Positions 34,960-44,174 are shown, numbered from the stretch's first letter. The stretch: DNA of 64,000 bases from an uncultured Blautia sp. (GCF_934371575.1 NZ_CAKRNY010000014.1:1-64000); one strand, 5' to 3'. The notes: generated by a model from the letters alone, not told the origin. Numbers and translations: made by a program.

Positions 34960-34981
34960 GCCTTTTTCAAACACGCTTTAG
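34960..34981 (+). repeat. Copy of the TTCAAACACGCTTTAG repeat
   Basis: 22 nt identical to 24687-24708. Around it, TTACTGTTCA (about 34914) and TGAACAGTGA (about 34983) form an outer inverted repeat. Confidence 0.6.
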
Positions 34982-35014
34982 TGAACAGTGACTCTTGCTT
35001 TGAAGAAAAAGTAG

Positions 35015-37111
35015 GTGAACAAATTGAAATTTACAATTAAACACGAGAAAAAAGGACGTATCAGAGTCCATCTTTTTCAGAAATATATGAACTTTACCCA
35101 GGCAGATACCCTTCAGTATTACCTGGAAAATCTGGATGGAGTAAAGAAGGCTCAGGTCTTTAACCGTACCAGTGATGCTCTTATTTACTACACTGGAGAG
35201 AGAAATGAACTGTTAAAGGCAATTCAGGCATTTGGTTACAGCCGTGTCAGCGTACCTGCCCAGGTGCTGGAGAATTCCGGAAGAGAATTAAATGAGACTT
35301 ATAAGGAGAAACTGGTAAATAAAGTTATTTTCCATTACGGACGTAAACTGCTTTTACCATATCCGTTGTCTGCAATCTATACCACTGCAATGTCTGTGAA
35401 ATACATCTGGCTGGGAGTTAAGACACTCTGGAAGCGCAAGATCGAGGTTCCGGTTCTTGACGCAACTGCAATCGGTGTTTCTATTTTCAGAGGCGATTTC
35501 TCCACAGCCGGTTCTGTTATGTTCCTTCTCGGAATCGGAGAATTGCTTGAGGAGTGGACGCACAAGAAATCTGTGGATGATCTGGCGCGTACCATGTCCC
35601 TGAACACAGGCAAGGTATGGCTGCGCAGTGAAGGTACAGAGGTACTGGTTGATGCAGAAAAAATCCAGGCTGGTGACATGGTTGTAGTACATATGGGAAA
35701 TGTGATCCCATTCGACGGTGTGATCGCAGAAGGCGAGGCTATGGTAAACCAGGCTTCCCTGACTGGTGAATCTGTTCCAGTGAGAAAAACAGAAGGAAAT
35801 TCTGTATACGCAGGTACGGTTGTAGAAGAGGGCGAGGCTGTCATCACTGTAAAAGTAGTTGGTGGTTCCAGCCGATATGAGAAGATTGCAGCTATGATCG
35901 AGGATACTGAGAAACTGAAGTCTGGTCTTGAGAGCAAGGCCGAGCACCTGGCAGACAGACTGGTTCCTTATACACTTGGCGGTACTGCACTTACTTATCT
36001 GCTTACCAGAAATGTAACCAAGGCTGTTTCCGTATTGATGGTTGATTTCTCTTGTGCATTGAAGCTGGCGATGCCGGTTTCCGTACTTTCTGCTATCCGT
36101 GAGGCGGGAGAATACAAAATCACTGTGAAAGGTGGCAAATTCCTGGAGGCAGTTGCTGACGCTGATACGATCGTATTTGACAAGACCGGCACTCTTACTA
36201 AGGCAGAGCCTACAGTAGCTAAGATTATCCCATTTAATGGAAAGAATGAAGATGAACTTCTTCGAATTGCAGCATGCCTGGAAGAGCATTTTCCTCATTC
36301 CATGGCGAAAGCTGTTGTAGACGCTGCGAAGAAGAGAAAACTGGATCATGAGGAAATGCATTCCAAGGTAGAATACATTGTAGCGCATGGTATTTCCACA
36401 AACATTGAGGGGAAAAAAGCTATTATCGGAAGTTCTCATTTTGTATTTGAGGATGAGAAATGCATTATTCCGGAAGGCATGGAAGAGCAGTTTGAAAATC
36501 TTCCAAACGAGTATTCCCATCTGTATCTTGCAATTGAAGGCAGTCTTGCAGCTGTTATCTGTATTGAGGATCCGCTTCGTGAGGAAGCTCCTGCAGTTGT
36601 AAAAGCACTGAAAAAAGCCGGATTCAGTAAGGTAGTTATGATGACGGGAGACAGTGAACGTACAGCCAGGGCTGTTGCAGCCAAGGTTGGCGTTGACGAA
36701 TATTATTCTGAGGTTCTTCCGGAAGATAAAGCAAGCTTCGTAGAAAAAGAGAAGGCAAAAGGGCGTAAGGTTGTGATGCTTGGTGATGGAATTAACGATT
36801 CCCCGGCACTTTCTGCAGCTGACGCAGGTATTGCAGTAAGCGAAGGCGCTGAGATTGCAAGAGAGATTGCAGATATTACCATCGGTGCGGATAACCTGGA
36901 AGGTATTGTAGTTCTGAAGCATATCAGTGACGCGCTGATGAAGCGTATCCACAATAATTACAGAACTATCGTAGGATTTAATACGGGCCTGATCCTGTTG
37001 GGGGTTGCCGGAATCCTGCAGCCAACTACCTCCGCGCTGCTTCACAATACTTCTACACTGCTGATCGGTATGAACAGTATGAAGAACCTGGTGGGAGCAG
37101 AGGAAATCTAA
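35015..37111 (+). CDS. P1B-type (heavy metal) ATPase with atypical metal motif
   Basis: A protein of about 698 aa. An N-terminal HMA-like domain lacks CxxC (IKHEKKGRIRVHLFQ...). The A domain has TGES, the phosphorylation site is DKTGTLT (Asp389), and the hinge is GDGINDSPAL. The transmembrane CPC/SPC motif of P1B pumps is replaced by FSC (DFSCALKLAMP, Ser346-Cys347), and the HP locus reads EEHFPHS. Start is GTG 35015 or TTG 35024, undecided. Next to feo, Fur and DtxR genes and a DUF6110-like protein it may export Fe2+ or Mn2+. Metal identity cannot be read directly. Confidence 0.85.
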   Translation: MNKLKFTIKHEKKGRIRVHLFQKYMNFTQADTLQYYLENLDGVKKAQVFNRTSDALIYYTGERNELLKAIQAFGYSRVSVPAQVLENSGRELNETYKEKLVNKVIFHYGRKLLLPYPLSAIYTTAMSVKYIWLGVKTLWKRKIEVPVLDATAIGVSIFRGDFSTAGSVMFLLGIGELLEEWTHKKSVDDLARTMSLNTGKVWLRSEGTEVLVDAEKIQAGDMVVVHMGNVIPFDGVIAEGEAMVNQASLTGESVPVRKTEGNSVYAGTVVEEGEAVITVKVVGGSSRYEKIAAMIEDTEKLKSGLESKAEHLADRLVPYTLGGTALTYLLTRNVTKAVSVLMVDFSCALKLAMPVSVLSAIREAGEYKITVKGGKFLEAVADADTIVFDKTGTLTKAEPTVAKIIPFNGKNEDELLRIAACLEEHFPHSMAKAVVDAAKKRKLDHEEMHSKVEYIVAHGISTNIEGKKAIIGSSHFVFEDEKCIIPEGMEEQFENLPNEYSHLYLAIEGSLAAVICIEDPLREEAPAVVKALKKAGFSKVVMMTGDSERTARAVAAKVGVDEYYSEVLPEDKASFVEKEKAKGRKVVMLGDGINDSPALSAADAGIAVSEGAEIAREIADITIGADNLEGIVVLKHISDALMKRIHNNYRTIVGFNTGLILLGVAGILQPTTSALLHNTSTLLIGMNSMKNLVGAEEI

Positions 37112-37120
37112 ATATGTTCA

Positions 37121-37161
37121 GAGAGCTAATGAGACAGTTTTTCATTAGCTCTCTTTTTTTT
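37121..37161 (+). terminator. Terminator of the P-type ATPase gene
   Basis: A 12-bp perfect stem (gagagctaatga / tcattagctctc) is followed by seven T's. Confidence 0.88.
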
Positions 37162-37170
37162 ATTTGGTAC

Positions 37171-37199
37171 TTGACAGAAATAAATGATTAGGGTAAACT
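37171..37199 (+). promoter_or_regulatory. Promoter of the flavodoxin operon
   Basis: TTGACA (37171-37176), a 17-nt spacer and TAAACT (37194-37199). The -10 is covered by operator 4. Leader of about 240 nt to the first gene. Confidence 0.8.
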
Positions 37200-37202
37200 A
37201 AC
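37187..37202. promoter_or_regulatory. DtxR-type operator 4, on the -10
   Basis: ATTAG-GGTAAA-CTAAC, in the same position relative to the promoter as operator 2 in front of feoA. Confidence 0.78.
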
Positions 37203-37211
37203 AACATAAAA

Positions 37212-37227
37212 GTTAGCACTGGCTAAC
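37212..37227. promoter_or_regulatory. DtxR-type operator 5
   Basis: GTTAGC-ACTG-GCTAAC, a perfect 6-bp-arm repeat centred 25 nt after operator 4, just downstream of the expected transcription start. Confidence 0.8.
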
Positions 37228-37347
37228 TAAAGCGCAAACAAGTAACAATACATATAATCAGCGGTTCCTGTATAGTATAAGATATAGGAAGCTGCGGCAA
37301 CCAGAACATATTTTGGAAGTGAAAGCTTCTAATTTTTTTTACTGAGG

Positions 37348-37363
37348 GTTAGAACAGGCTAAC
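37348..37363. promoter_or_regulatory. DtxR-type operator 6, in the leader
   Basis: GTTAG-AACAGG-CTAAC, about 150 nt downstream of the promoter in the untranslated leader of the flavodoxin operon. It could act as roadblock or serve a second start site. Confidence 0.75.
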
Positions 37364-37450
37364 GAAAATAAGAAAAGAAAAACGAGTTTAAAAGTTGAGA
37401 GTTTTCTTCATTTTACAGAAGCTTCAGGAAACCCGGAAAGGACAATTCAC

Positions 37451-37738
37451 ATGAGTATTGTAATCATCGGCGGAAATGAGAGAATGGTATGTCAGTATAC
37501 CGATATCTGCAAAGACTATGGATATAAGGCGAAGGTTTTTCCAAAAGAGAACGGCGCCATCCGGAAAAAAATCGGATGCCCGGATCTGATGGTGCTTTTT
37601 ACCAATACAGTGTCCCATAAAATGGTCATCAGTGCATCCCAGGAAGCAAAGAAAAACAATATTCCAGTAGCGCGCATCCATACCAGCAGCGCAAGCGCTT
37701 TAAAGTGTGCGCTGGATGAGCATGCGGTGATGGCATAA
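37451..37738 (+). CDS. DUF2325 domain protein
   Basis: A 95-aa Rossmann-like small protein: MSIVIIGGNERMVCQYTDICKD, CPDLMVLFTNTVSHKM, IPVARIHTSSASALKCALDE. DUF2325 proteins are small and uncharacterised. First gene of a three-gene operon with a DUF3793 protein and a flavodoxin, behind three DtxR-type boxes. Expected to be induced by iron limitation. Function unknown. Confidence 0.85.
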   Translation: MSIVIIGGNERMVCQYTDICKDYGYKAKVFPKENGAIRKKIGCPDLMVLFTNTVSHKMVISASQEAKKNNIPVARIHTSSASALKCALDEHAVMA

Positions 37739-37756
37739 AAAGATGAGGAGTTTATC

Positions 37757-38308
37757 ATGATCGAGAAATGTCTCATTGAGCACTGTGCTCCTACCCTTGC
37801 TTCACTGAAAGCTGCCAATCTTTTTAACGACTGCTGTGGCGAGGGAGAAAACATAGATCTCCAGCTTGAACTCTGGAATCGGCTGATGAATCCAAAGGGG
37901 GTGAAGCTGGTGGCGCTTCGCAGCCGTGGCAGTCGTTCTTTGATTTATGTATACCGGGAAAAACAGCTGGCGAAGAATCTGAATCGTCCCGGAGTTGCAA
38001 GATTCCTGAAGAACTATGGATATGAAAATACAGAACCGGAACAGTGTCTGGCACTTCTGAAAAAGCGCTTTGAGGAGTCAGATGGTTTTCCTCATGAGAT
38101 TGGGATTTTTCTTGATTATCCACTTGGGGACGTAATTGGATTCATCCAGAATGGTGGACAGAATTATAAATGTTCCGGCTGCTGGAAAGTATATTGTAAT
38201 GAATGTGAAGCATTGAAAATGTTTCAGAAGTACCATAAATGCCGGGAGGTTTACCGGAATCTATGGGCAAAAGGCAGGAGTGTTCTGCAGCTGACAGTGG
38301 CTGCTTAA
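37757..38308 (+). CDS. DUF3793 family protein
   Basis: A 183-aa cytoplasmic protein with the DUF3793 pattern: MIEKCLIEHCAPTLASLKAANLF, VALRSRGSRSLIYVYR, HEIGIFLDYPLGDVIGFIQN and a Cys-containing KCSGCWKVYCNECEAL. It lies 19 nt after the DUF2325 gene and 39 nt before flavodoxin. It recurs with flavodoxin in Clostridia and is probably part of an iron-starvation response. The C-x-x-C-x5-C-x-x-C layout suggests metal binding (inference). Confidence 0.88.
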   Translation: MIEKCLIEHCAPTLASLKAANLFNDCCGEGENIDLQLELWNRLMNPKGVKLVALRSRGSRSLIYVYREKQLAKNLNRPGVARFLKNYGYENTEPEQCLALLKKRFEESDGFPHEIGIFLDYPLGDVIGFIQNGGQNYKCSGCWKVYCNECEALKMFQKYHKCREVYRNLWAKGRSVLQLTVAA

Positions 38309-38346
38309 CCAATAGATTATTAAGAAGAAAGAGGTAGAATAAAATT

Positions 38347-38769
38347 ATGAGTAAAGTGGCAGTTGTATATTGGAGCGGAAGCGGTAATACAGAGGCAATG
38401 GCAGAGAAAGTAGCAGAAGGTGCGAAAGCTGCTGGCGCTGAGGTTGAAGTGATCAGTGCGGATGATTTTGGCGGAACAGACATTGAGGGGTTCGATGGTG
38501 TAGCTTTTGGATGCCCTGCAATGGGAGATGAAGAGCTTGAGGACAGCGTATTTCAGCCAGTATTTGAAGCGTGTGAGCCTAAACTTTCCGGCAAAAAAGT
38601 AGTTCTTTTCGGCTCCTATGGATGGGGAGATGGCGAATGGATGCGCAGCTGGGAAGAAAAGTGTAAAAACGATGGAGTAGCTCTTGCAGCTGACAGTGTG
38701 ATCTGCAATGAAGAGCCGGATGATGAAGCTCAGGCAGCCTGCATTGAGCTTGGTAAGGCAATCTGCTGA
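38347..38769 (+). CDS. Flavodoxin
   Basis: A 140-aa short-chain flavodoxin: FMN phosphate loop WSGSGNTEAMA (about 10-20) and flavin-stacking segments FGCPAMGDEEL and GSYGWGDGEWM. It replaces ferredoxin as electron carrier when iron is scarce. That fits its operon position behind DtxR-type operators. Confidence 0.95.
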   Translation: MSKVAVVYWSGSGNTEAMAEKVAEGAKAAGAEVEVISADDFGGTDIEGFDGVAFGCPAMGDEELEDSVFQPVFEACEPKLSGKKVVLFGSYGWGDGEWMRSWEEKCKNDGVALAADSVICNEEPDDEAQAACIELGKAIC

Positions 38770-38826
38770 TTGGGTCTGCTTTTGAAAAAATAGAATATAG
38801 ATTATTATAACAATAATAACATTTAT

Positions 38827-38869
38827 AACCGCTATTGGTGCGAATAAACGTACTAATGGCGGTTGTTTT
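38827..38869 (+). terminator. Terminator of the flavodoxin operon
   Basis: A 10-bp stem, AACCGCTATT/AATGGCGGTT (one wobble), is followed by GTTTTG. Confidence 0.6.
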
Positions 38870-39051
38870 GCTGAAACTCAAATAAATTGACCGAAATTCT
38901 GTCAGGGAGTATAATTGTGCCACAGAACTGAAGCAGAAAAAATCCCCATAAAATCCAAAGTTTTCCACTCTGTTCAAAGTCTTTTGGATAAGGTAAAATG
39001 AAGACAACAAAGAGGGAATGCTGTGCAAATATCGCGTAAAGGAGAATAAAA

Positions 39052-40314
39052 ATGGCAGTTACAGAAAAGAAATATCAGCTTGGAACAGCTGAAAACCAGG
39101 AATTTCTGCAGAAAATAAGAGATGAATTATTAAGCTTCGGACATCAGTTTCCGTCACCGGGAGGAAGCTCCTATTACCTTGGAGATGATGGTACTCCTTG
39201 GAAAGATCGCAATCGTGAGACATGGATCACCTGTCGTATGGCACATGTATACAGTATTGGTGCAATGCTTGGACATGAAGGCAGTGAGGCATTGGTGGAT
39301 GCGGCGCTGAAAGGAATAAGAGGTGAGCTTCACGATGACAAAAATGGTGGCTGGTATGCCGGTCTTACAAAGGACAATGAAATTGTTCCGACCAAGCAGT
39401 GTTACGCCCATGCTTTTGTAATTCTGGCAGCTTCTTCCGGAGTACTGGTAGGCCAAGAGGGGGCAGCAGAGCTTATGAAGGATGCTCTTGCACTTTATGA
39501 TCTGAGATTCTGGAATGAGGAAGAAGGGCTTTCCTGTGATACCTGGAACACAGAATTTACAGAGCTGGATTCCTATCGTGGTTTGAATGCAAACATGCAT
39601 ACCGTTGAGGCATTTCTTGCAGCTGCGGATGTGACAGAGGATGAGAAATACCGTGTACGTGCGGGTAGGATCATCGATCATGTTCTGGTATGGGCGAAGG
39701 ACAATAACTGGCGTATTCCGGAGCATTTTACCAGTGAGTGGGTGCCGGATCTGGAATGCAATAAAGACCGTCCGGACGATCAGTTCAAGCCGTATGGTGC
39801 AACTCCGGGACATGGAATTGAGTGGGCAAGACTGATCACACAGTGGGCGCTTTCTACATATAAAGCTGACAAGTCTGGTGCAGCACCTTATATTGAAGCA
39901 GCAGAGAATCTGTATAACCGCGCAGTTACCGATGCATGGAATGCAGATGGGGCACCGGGAATCTGCTATACCACAGACTGGAACGGCAAGCCGGTGGTTC
40001 ACGACAGAATGCACTGGACACTTGCAGAGGCAATTAATACATCAGCAGTGCTTCACCGAGTGACGGGAAATGAGAAATATGCTGCAGATTATGCTGAATT
40101 TATGAAATATCTGGATGAGAAGGTTCTGGATCATGTAAACGGTTCCTGGTTCCACCAGCTGGATAGAGAGAACAACCTTTTGGAGACTGTATGGCCTGGC
40201 AAGTCTGATATTTATCACGCACTACAGGCTATGCTGATCCCATATTGTGATCCAGGTTTGTCTATTGCGGTGGCAGTGAAGAAGGTTACAGATCACAAAT
40301 TTTTTTACAAATAG
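39052..40314 (+). CDS. AGE-family isomerase/epimerase (N-acylglucosamine 2-epimerase, YihS-like)
   Basis: A 420-aa (alpha/alpha)6-barrel protein. Active-site segments are WITCRMAHVYS, GGWYAGL, ANMHTVEAFLAA and PGHGIEWARL, with the His residues conserved in mannose/sulfoquinovose isomerases of the AGE family. It probably interconverts an aldose and a ketose or 2-epimer in the cytoplasm. No partner genes for sulfoquinovose degradation are adjacent, so mannose or cellobiose isomerisation is equally possible. AAAGGAG RBS. Monogenic. Confidence 0.82.
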   Translation: MAVTEKKYQLGTAENQEFLQKIRDELLSFGHQFPSPGGSSYYLGDDGTPWKDRNRETWITCRMAHVYSIGAMLGHEGSEALVDAALKGIRGELHDDKNGGWYAGLTKDNEIVPTKQCYAHAFVILAASSGVLVGQEGAAELMKDALALYDLRFWNEEEGLSCDTWNTEFTELDSYRGLNANMHTVEAFLAAADVTEDEKYRVRAGRIIDHVLVWAKDNNWRIPEHFTSEWVPDLECNKDRPDDQFKPYGATPGHGIEWARLITQWALSTYKADKSGAAPYIEAAENLYNRAVTDAWNADGAPGICYTTDWNGKPVVHDRMHWTLAEAINTSAVLHRVTGNEKYAADYAEFMKYLDEKVLDHVNGSWFHQLDRENNLLETVWPGKSDIYHALQAMLIPYCDPGLSIAVAVKKVTDHKFFYK

Positions 40315-40554
40315 TCTGTTCCTCTCTAAAATATTAAAAATAAATAAAATATAGAAAAAACATTGCAGTAAATAGAAGCGTATGTTAAACTGTTACCAAA
40401 GCATATTTCTATTAATTCCAGATACGCTTGTATCATCTGATATTCTTAAATCATTTCAGAAATCTATGCTTTAAATTCAATTATTTTTAAGAGCGGGAGA
40501 TAACTGAAATGTAAGAAACTATATTCAGAGTCTCCTGAGAACGGAGGTATGAAT

Positions 40555-41422
40555 ATGGTGAATAAAAAAAGTAAAAATAAATCGGAAGTACAAGGACACT
40601 ATTTTTAGATTATTGTTTTCTGATAAGAAAAATTTATTATCTTTGTATAATGCCCTAAATGAAAAATCCTATAAAAACCCAGATGAATTGGAAATTGTAA
40701 CTTTAGAGAGTGCAATATATATGGGCATGAAGAATGATCTGGCGTTTGTTTTGGATCTTAATTTGTTCCTTTTTGAACATCAGTCTACATATAACCCTAA
40801 TATTCCATTGCGGGATTTATTGTACATAGCAAGCGAATATCATAAGTTAGTTGATTCGAAATCTTTATATTCATCTAAATTGTTGAAAATCCCAGCACCA
40901 AGATTTGTTGTGTTTTATAATGGAATACGGGAAATTGGAGAGTATATGGAGCATCGTTTGTCGGAAGCATATGAGAATCTTATAGGGGAACCTGCTCTGG
41001 AACTAAAAGTAATGGTGTTCAATATAAATGATGGATGTAATCAAAAATTGATGGAACAGTGCAAGATATTAAAAGAATACTCACAGTATGTTGCCAGAGT
41101 TAGAAAATACAGTAAATTTATGAATTTAGATGATGCTGTAAGGAGAGCTGTTGATGAGTGTATTTCGGAAGGAATTTTAACAGAATTTCTTTCAAAGAAC
41201 CGTGCGGAGGTGATTAGAATGAGTATATTTGAATATGATAAAGAGGTTGAGGAGCGAAAATTGCGGGAAGCAGAATTTGAATATGGTAAATCAGAAGGCG
41301 AAAAAGCGCAGTCCATAATTTTTGTTAAACGCATGTTGGACGCCGGAGAACCGATTGAAAAGATCCAGAAGTACACAGGGTGGGCTGTTGACGACATCCA
41401 AAAACTATGTACTGATAAATGA
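40555..41422 (+). pseudogene. Rpn family recombination-promoting nuclease, frameshifted at a poly-A tract
   Basis: GGAGG (40543-40547) and ATG 40555 start a frame that stops after 19 codons. The frame that continues (NRKYKDTIFRLLFSDKKN...) has the perfect N-terminal signature of Rpn/PDDEXK transposase-like nucleases (KDTIFRLLF) and runs to 41422 with VYM-like and E-S-x-Y-M metal-site equivalents. The two frames join at AAAAAAA (40564-40570): one A fewer would restore an intact gene of about 288 aa. Rpn proteins are DNA endonucleases related to YhgA. Either a disrupted gene or a slippage-controlled one. Confidence 0.8.
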
Positions 41423-41476
41423 TTTTTTGCAAGGCTGGTTATTTGATCAATATAGCGAAAATTGCGGGAAGCCTTC

Positions 41477-42529
41477 CTAATTGGAAGGCTTTTTCCGGTA
41501 TTCTCCCGGCGTCATTCCATATGCCTTCTTAAATGTCCTCATAAAATGTTCTGGGGTTTCATATCCTACCAGTTCACAGATTGCCGGAATGCTTAAAGTG
41601 GTTTCTTTAAGGGCACGGCATGCCTGATTCAGTTTGATATCACGGATGATCTGAAGGAAGGTTCGCCCGGTACCTTCTTTGATCAGGGTACTGAAATGGG
41701 AAACGCTGTAACCGAAATGTTCAGCTGTGTCACTTAATGTAATCGTTTGATAATTGTGGTTCAGGTAATTCAGAATCTCTGTCATAGAACTTCCGGCAGT
41801 ATCCTTTGTGAGGATGGATTCAATATCATTTTCATGATATCTTAGGAGCTGCGCCCAGAAAAGTACCAGCATGGAATTGAGAAACGTATAGTTATATTTC
41901 TCATGCCCCAAATATTCAATATAAAGATTTTCCATGGATTCCATAACAATATTATCATTTCCTGTATGGAAAATCAGGAAATTCCCCTCTGTTTTATGAT
42001 ATAACACATGGGCGAAAAACTGTGCCAATGCACTGTCAGCAGTAAGGGTCTGGAAGAAGGAACTCTGGAAAGTGGAACTTCGAACCAGAATATTGAAGGC
42101 AACACTGTCATCGAAAATACTCACACTATGTTTGGTGTGAGGTGGAATAATACAAATATCCCCGGTATGCAGCGTATGGGAAATTCCCTGAATTTCGGTA
42201 TTCGCAATACCATCATAGATACACAGAATCTCAAAAAATTCATGCTCATGAACATAAATGGGAGAATAACGGTAATGCTTACTGAGCATAATATTTCCAT
42301 TGAAGTTCTTGAATACATCACTTTCTTCAACATAAGGAAACCATGCCTCATTAAAAAGAACAGGAACATAAAGATTGTGACTGGCAATCAGTTCTTTATC
42401 CAATCCCTGGCAATATTCCCGAAAAGTTTCAGGATGCTCTTTCTCTGCAAAATACAGATCCCGGTAAAAAATTTCGTCTGGTTCATAAGAATGTATGTAA
42501 TTCTGAAATTCACTTCTGGTTAATTTCAT
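41477..42529 (-). CDS. AraC family transcriptional regulator with cupin domain
   Basis: A 350-aa protein. An N-terminal cupin (about 75-160, with the HEHEFFEI and H-x-G-D-I-x-I-I-P-P motifs that bind a sugar) precedes a C-terminal double HTH ending EHFMRTFKKAYGMTPGEYR. Divergent from the GPH symporter operon (293 nt apart), so it is the likely activator of that operon. Confidence 0.9.
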   Translation of the reverse strand: MKLTRSEFQNYIHSYEPDEIFYRDLYFAEKEHPETFREYCQGLDKELIASHNLYVPVLFNEAWFPYVEESDVFKNFNGNIMLSKHYRYSPIYVHEHEFFEILCIYDGIANTEIQGISHTLHTGDICIIPPHTKHSVSIFDDSVAFNILVRSSTFQSSFFQTLTADSALAQFFAHVLYHKTEGNFLIFHTGNDNIVMESMENLYIEYLGHEKYNYTFLNSMLVLFWAQLLRYHENDIESILTKDTAGSSMTEILNYLNHNYQTITLSDTAEHFGYSVSHFSTLIKEGTGRTFLQIIRDIKLNQACRALKETTLSIPAICELVGYETPEHFMRTFKKAYGMTPGEYRKKPSN

Positions 42530-42821
42530 AGCAAGATCCTCATTATTATGATGTTGGGGTCAAAAGGTTTTTTGCCCCCTTTGATAAAGTTTTTAAAAGT
42601 AGATTCCCTTTAATGAAGCAGAAGTAACAATGCTGTAAACTGAGTATACCATGTATAATTTCACAAGAAAAGCTATAATCTACAAAATTTGCATCACAAA
42701 AAAGATCACATTTTTCAAACTATAATCGTAAAAAAAGTCAGTGTTTTACAAAAAAAAGCACAATTGGAGAATCCTCCGAAAAGAGATAAAGTAAAGTCAT
42801 AAAAAAACGGAGGTAATGAAA

Positions 42822-44174
42822 ATGAACGAAGTTGAAAAAAAGGTAAAAATCGGTCTCTGGCGTCAGAGAATCGGCTACGGTTCATCCGATTTTGCCTGTA
42901 ACCTGATCTGGCAGATGATTTCCCTGTATCTGCTGTATTTCTACACAAATGTAATGCATTTAAATGCAGGTGCAATCAGCATCATGTTCCTGGTAACCAA
43001 ATTTATTGATGGTGTTTCTGATCTGATCGTAGGATTCCTCATCGACAAGACAAACACAAGATGGGGAAAATCAAGACCATGGATCCTGTTTGGTGCAATC
43101 CCATTTGGTGTGACTGCGGTTCTTGCTTTTTCTGTACCTGATATCGGACAGACCGGAATGCTGATCTACGCATATGTAACTTATATTTTACTGTCAACAT
43201 CTTATACAATTGTAAATATTCCGATGGCATCTATCCTTCCGGCATTGAGCGAAAATCCTCATGAGAGAACCGTTCTTGCATCCTGCAGAACCTTCTTTTC
43301 ATCTGTTGGCTCCACTGTGGTAAGTGCTTTTGCATTAACTCTTGTAGACAAGTTCGGAAATGGAAATGAAGCACTTGGTTTCCGTATTGTAATGATCATC
43401 TTCGGTGTGATTGGATGTCTGGTATTTTTCTTCTGCTTCTTTAACACCAAAGAGCGAGTTATGGTACAGTCAGAAAAGGTCAGCCTGAAAGCAAACATTT
43501 CCTGCCTGCTCCATAATGGTCCCTGGAAATTGTTTGCACTGAATATCGTATGGTTTTTCGGTGGATATGTGATCCAGGCAAGTGCAGTTATTTATTATTT
43601 TACATACGTTGTTCAGAATACAGCCATGGTACAGATCGTAGCTACCATTACAACTTTGGTTCCAATCGTAACCAACCTTCTGGCTCCATTCTTTGTAAAG
43701 CTTACAAGCAAACGAAATCTGATGATCGGTGGAAGCGTAGTACATGCAGGAGGCCTTCTTATCATCTTCTTTGGCGGAACAAATGTACCGGTACTGATTG
43801 GTGGTGCAGTGATCGCAGCCGCCGGATATGGTCTGAAGGGAAGCATGCACTTTGCAATGCAGCCTGACCCGGTTGATTATGGCGAGTGGAAAAGTGGTGT
43901 AAACACAGCCGGAACTCTTTCCGCAGTAAACGGATTTATCGGAAAAGTTGGTATGGCGATTGCCAGCAGTATCGGTGCAGCTCTTCTTCAGTTTGGCGGA
44001 TTTGACGCTGCCCTTTCCGTACAGAGCACAACTGCACAGAGCTATATTACAACCATGTATATCTGGGTTCCGATCGTTATGAATATTGCAACTATTATCA
44101 CAATGATGTTCTATAACCTGGATAAAATTTATCCGCAGATCATCAAAGAACTGGATGAAAGGAGAGCTGCATAA
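42822..44174 (+). CDS. GPH-family sugar:cation symporter
   Basis: A 450-aa MFS-type membrane protein with about 12 hydrophobic helices. GPH signatures are FTNVMHLNAGAIS, then the cytoplasmic loop DKTNTRWGKSRPWIL typical of MelB/GusB, and later GVNTAGTLSAVNGF. Imports a glycoside, pentoside or hexuronide with Na+ or H+. The start at 42822 is chosen for spacing to GGAGG. The next gene starts inside its stop codon (TAATG). Confidence 0.92.
   Translation: MNEVEKKVKIGLWRQRIGYGSSDFACNLIWQMISLYLLYFYTNVMHLNAGAISIMFLVTKFIDGVSDLIVGFLIDKTNTRWGKSRPWILFGAIPFGVTAVLAFSVPDIGQTGMLIYAYVTYILLSTSYTIVNIPMASILPALSENPHERTVLASCRTFFSSVGSTVVSAFALTLVDKFGNGNEALGFRIVMIIFGVIGCLVFFFCFFNTKERVMVQSEKVSLKANISCLLHNGPWKLFALNIVWFFGGYVIQASAVIYYFTYVVQNTAMVQIVATITTLVPIVTNLLAPFFVKLTSKRNLMIGGSVVHAGGLLIIFFGGTNVPVLIGGAVIAAAGYGLKGSMHFAMQPDPVDYGEWKSGVNTAGTLSAVNGFIGKVGMAIASSIGAALLQFGGFDAALSVQSTTAQSYITTMYIWVPIVMNIATIITMMFYNLDKIYPQIIKELDERRAA

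Noticed and set aside
35354..37045. Long open frame antisense to the P-type ATPase
   Set aside because: It mirrors the codon structure of the strongly supported ATPase on the other strand and has no RBS or recognisable domain.
39154..40014. Open frame antisense to the AGE-family isomerase
   Set aside because: Cys/Ile/Arg-rich shadow sequence without start signals.
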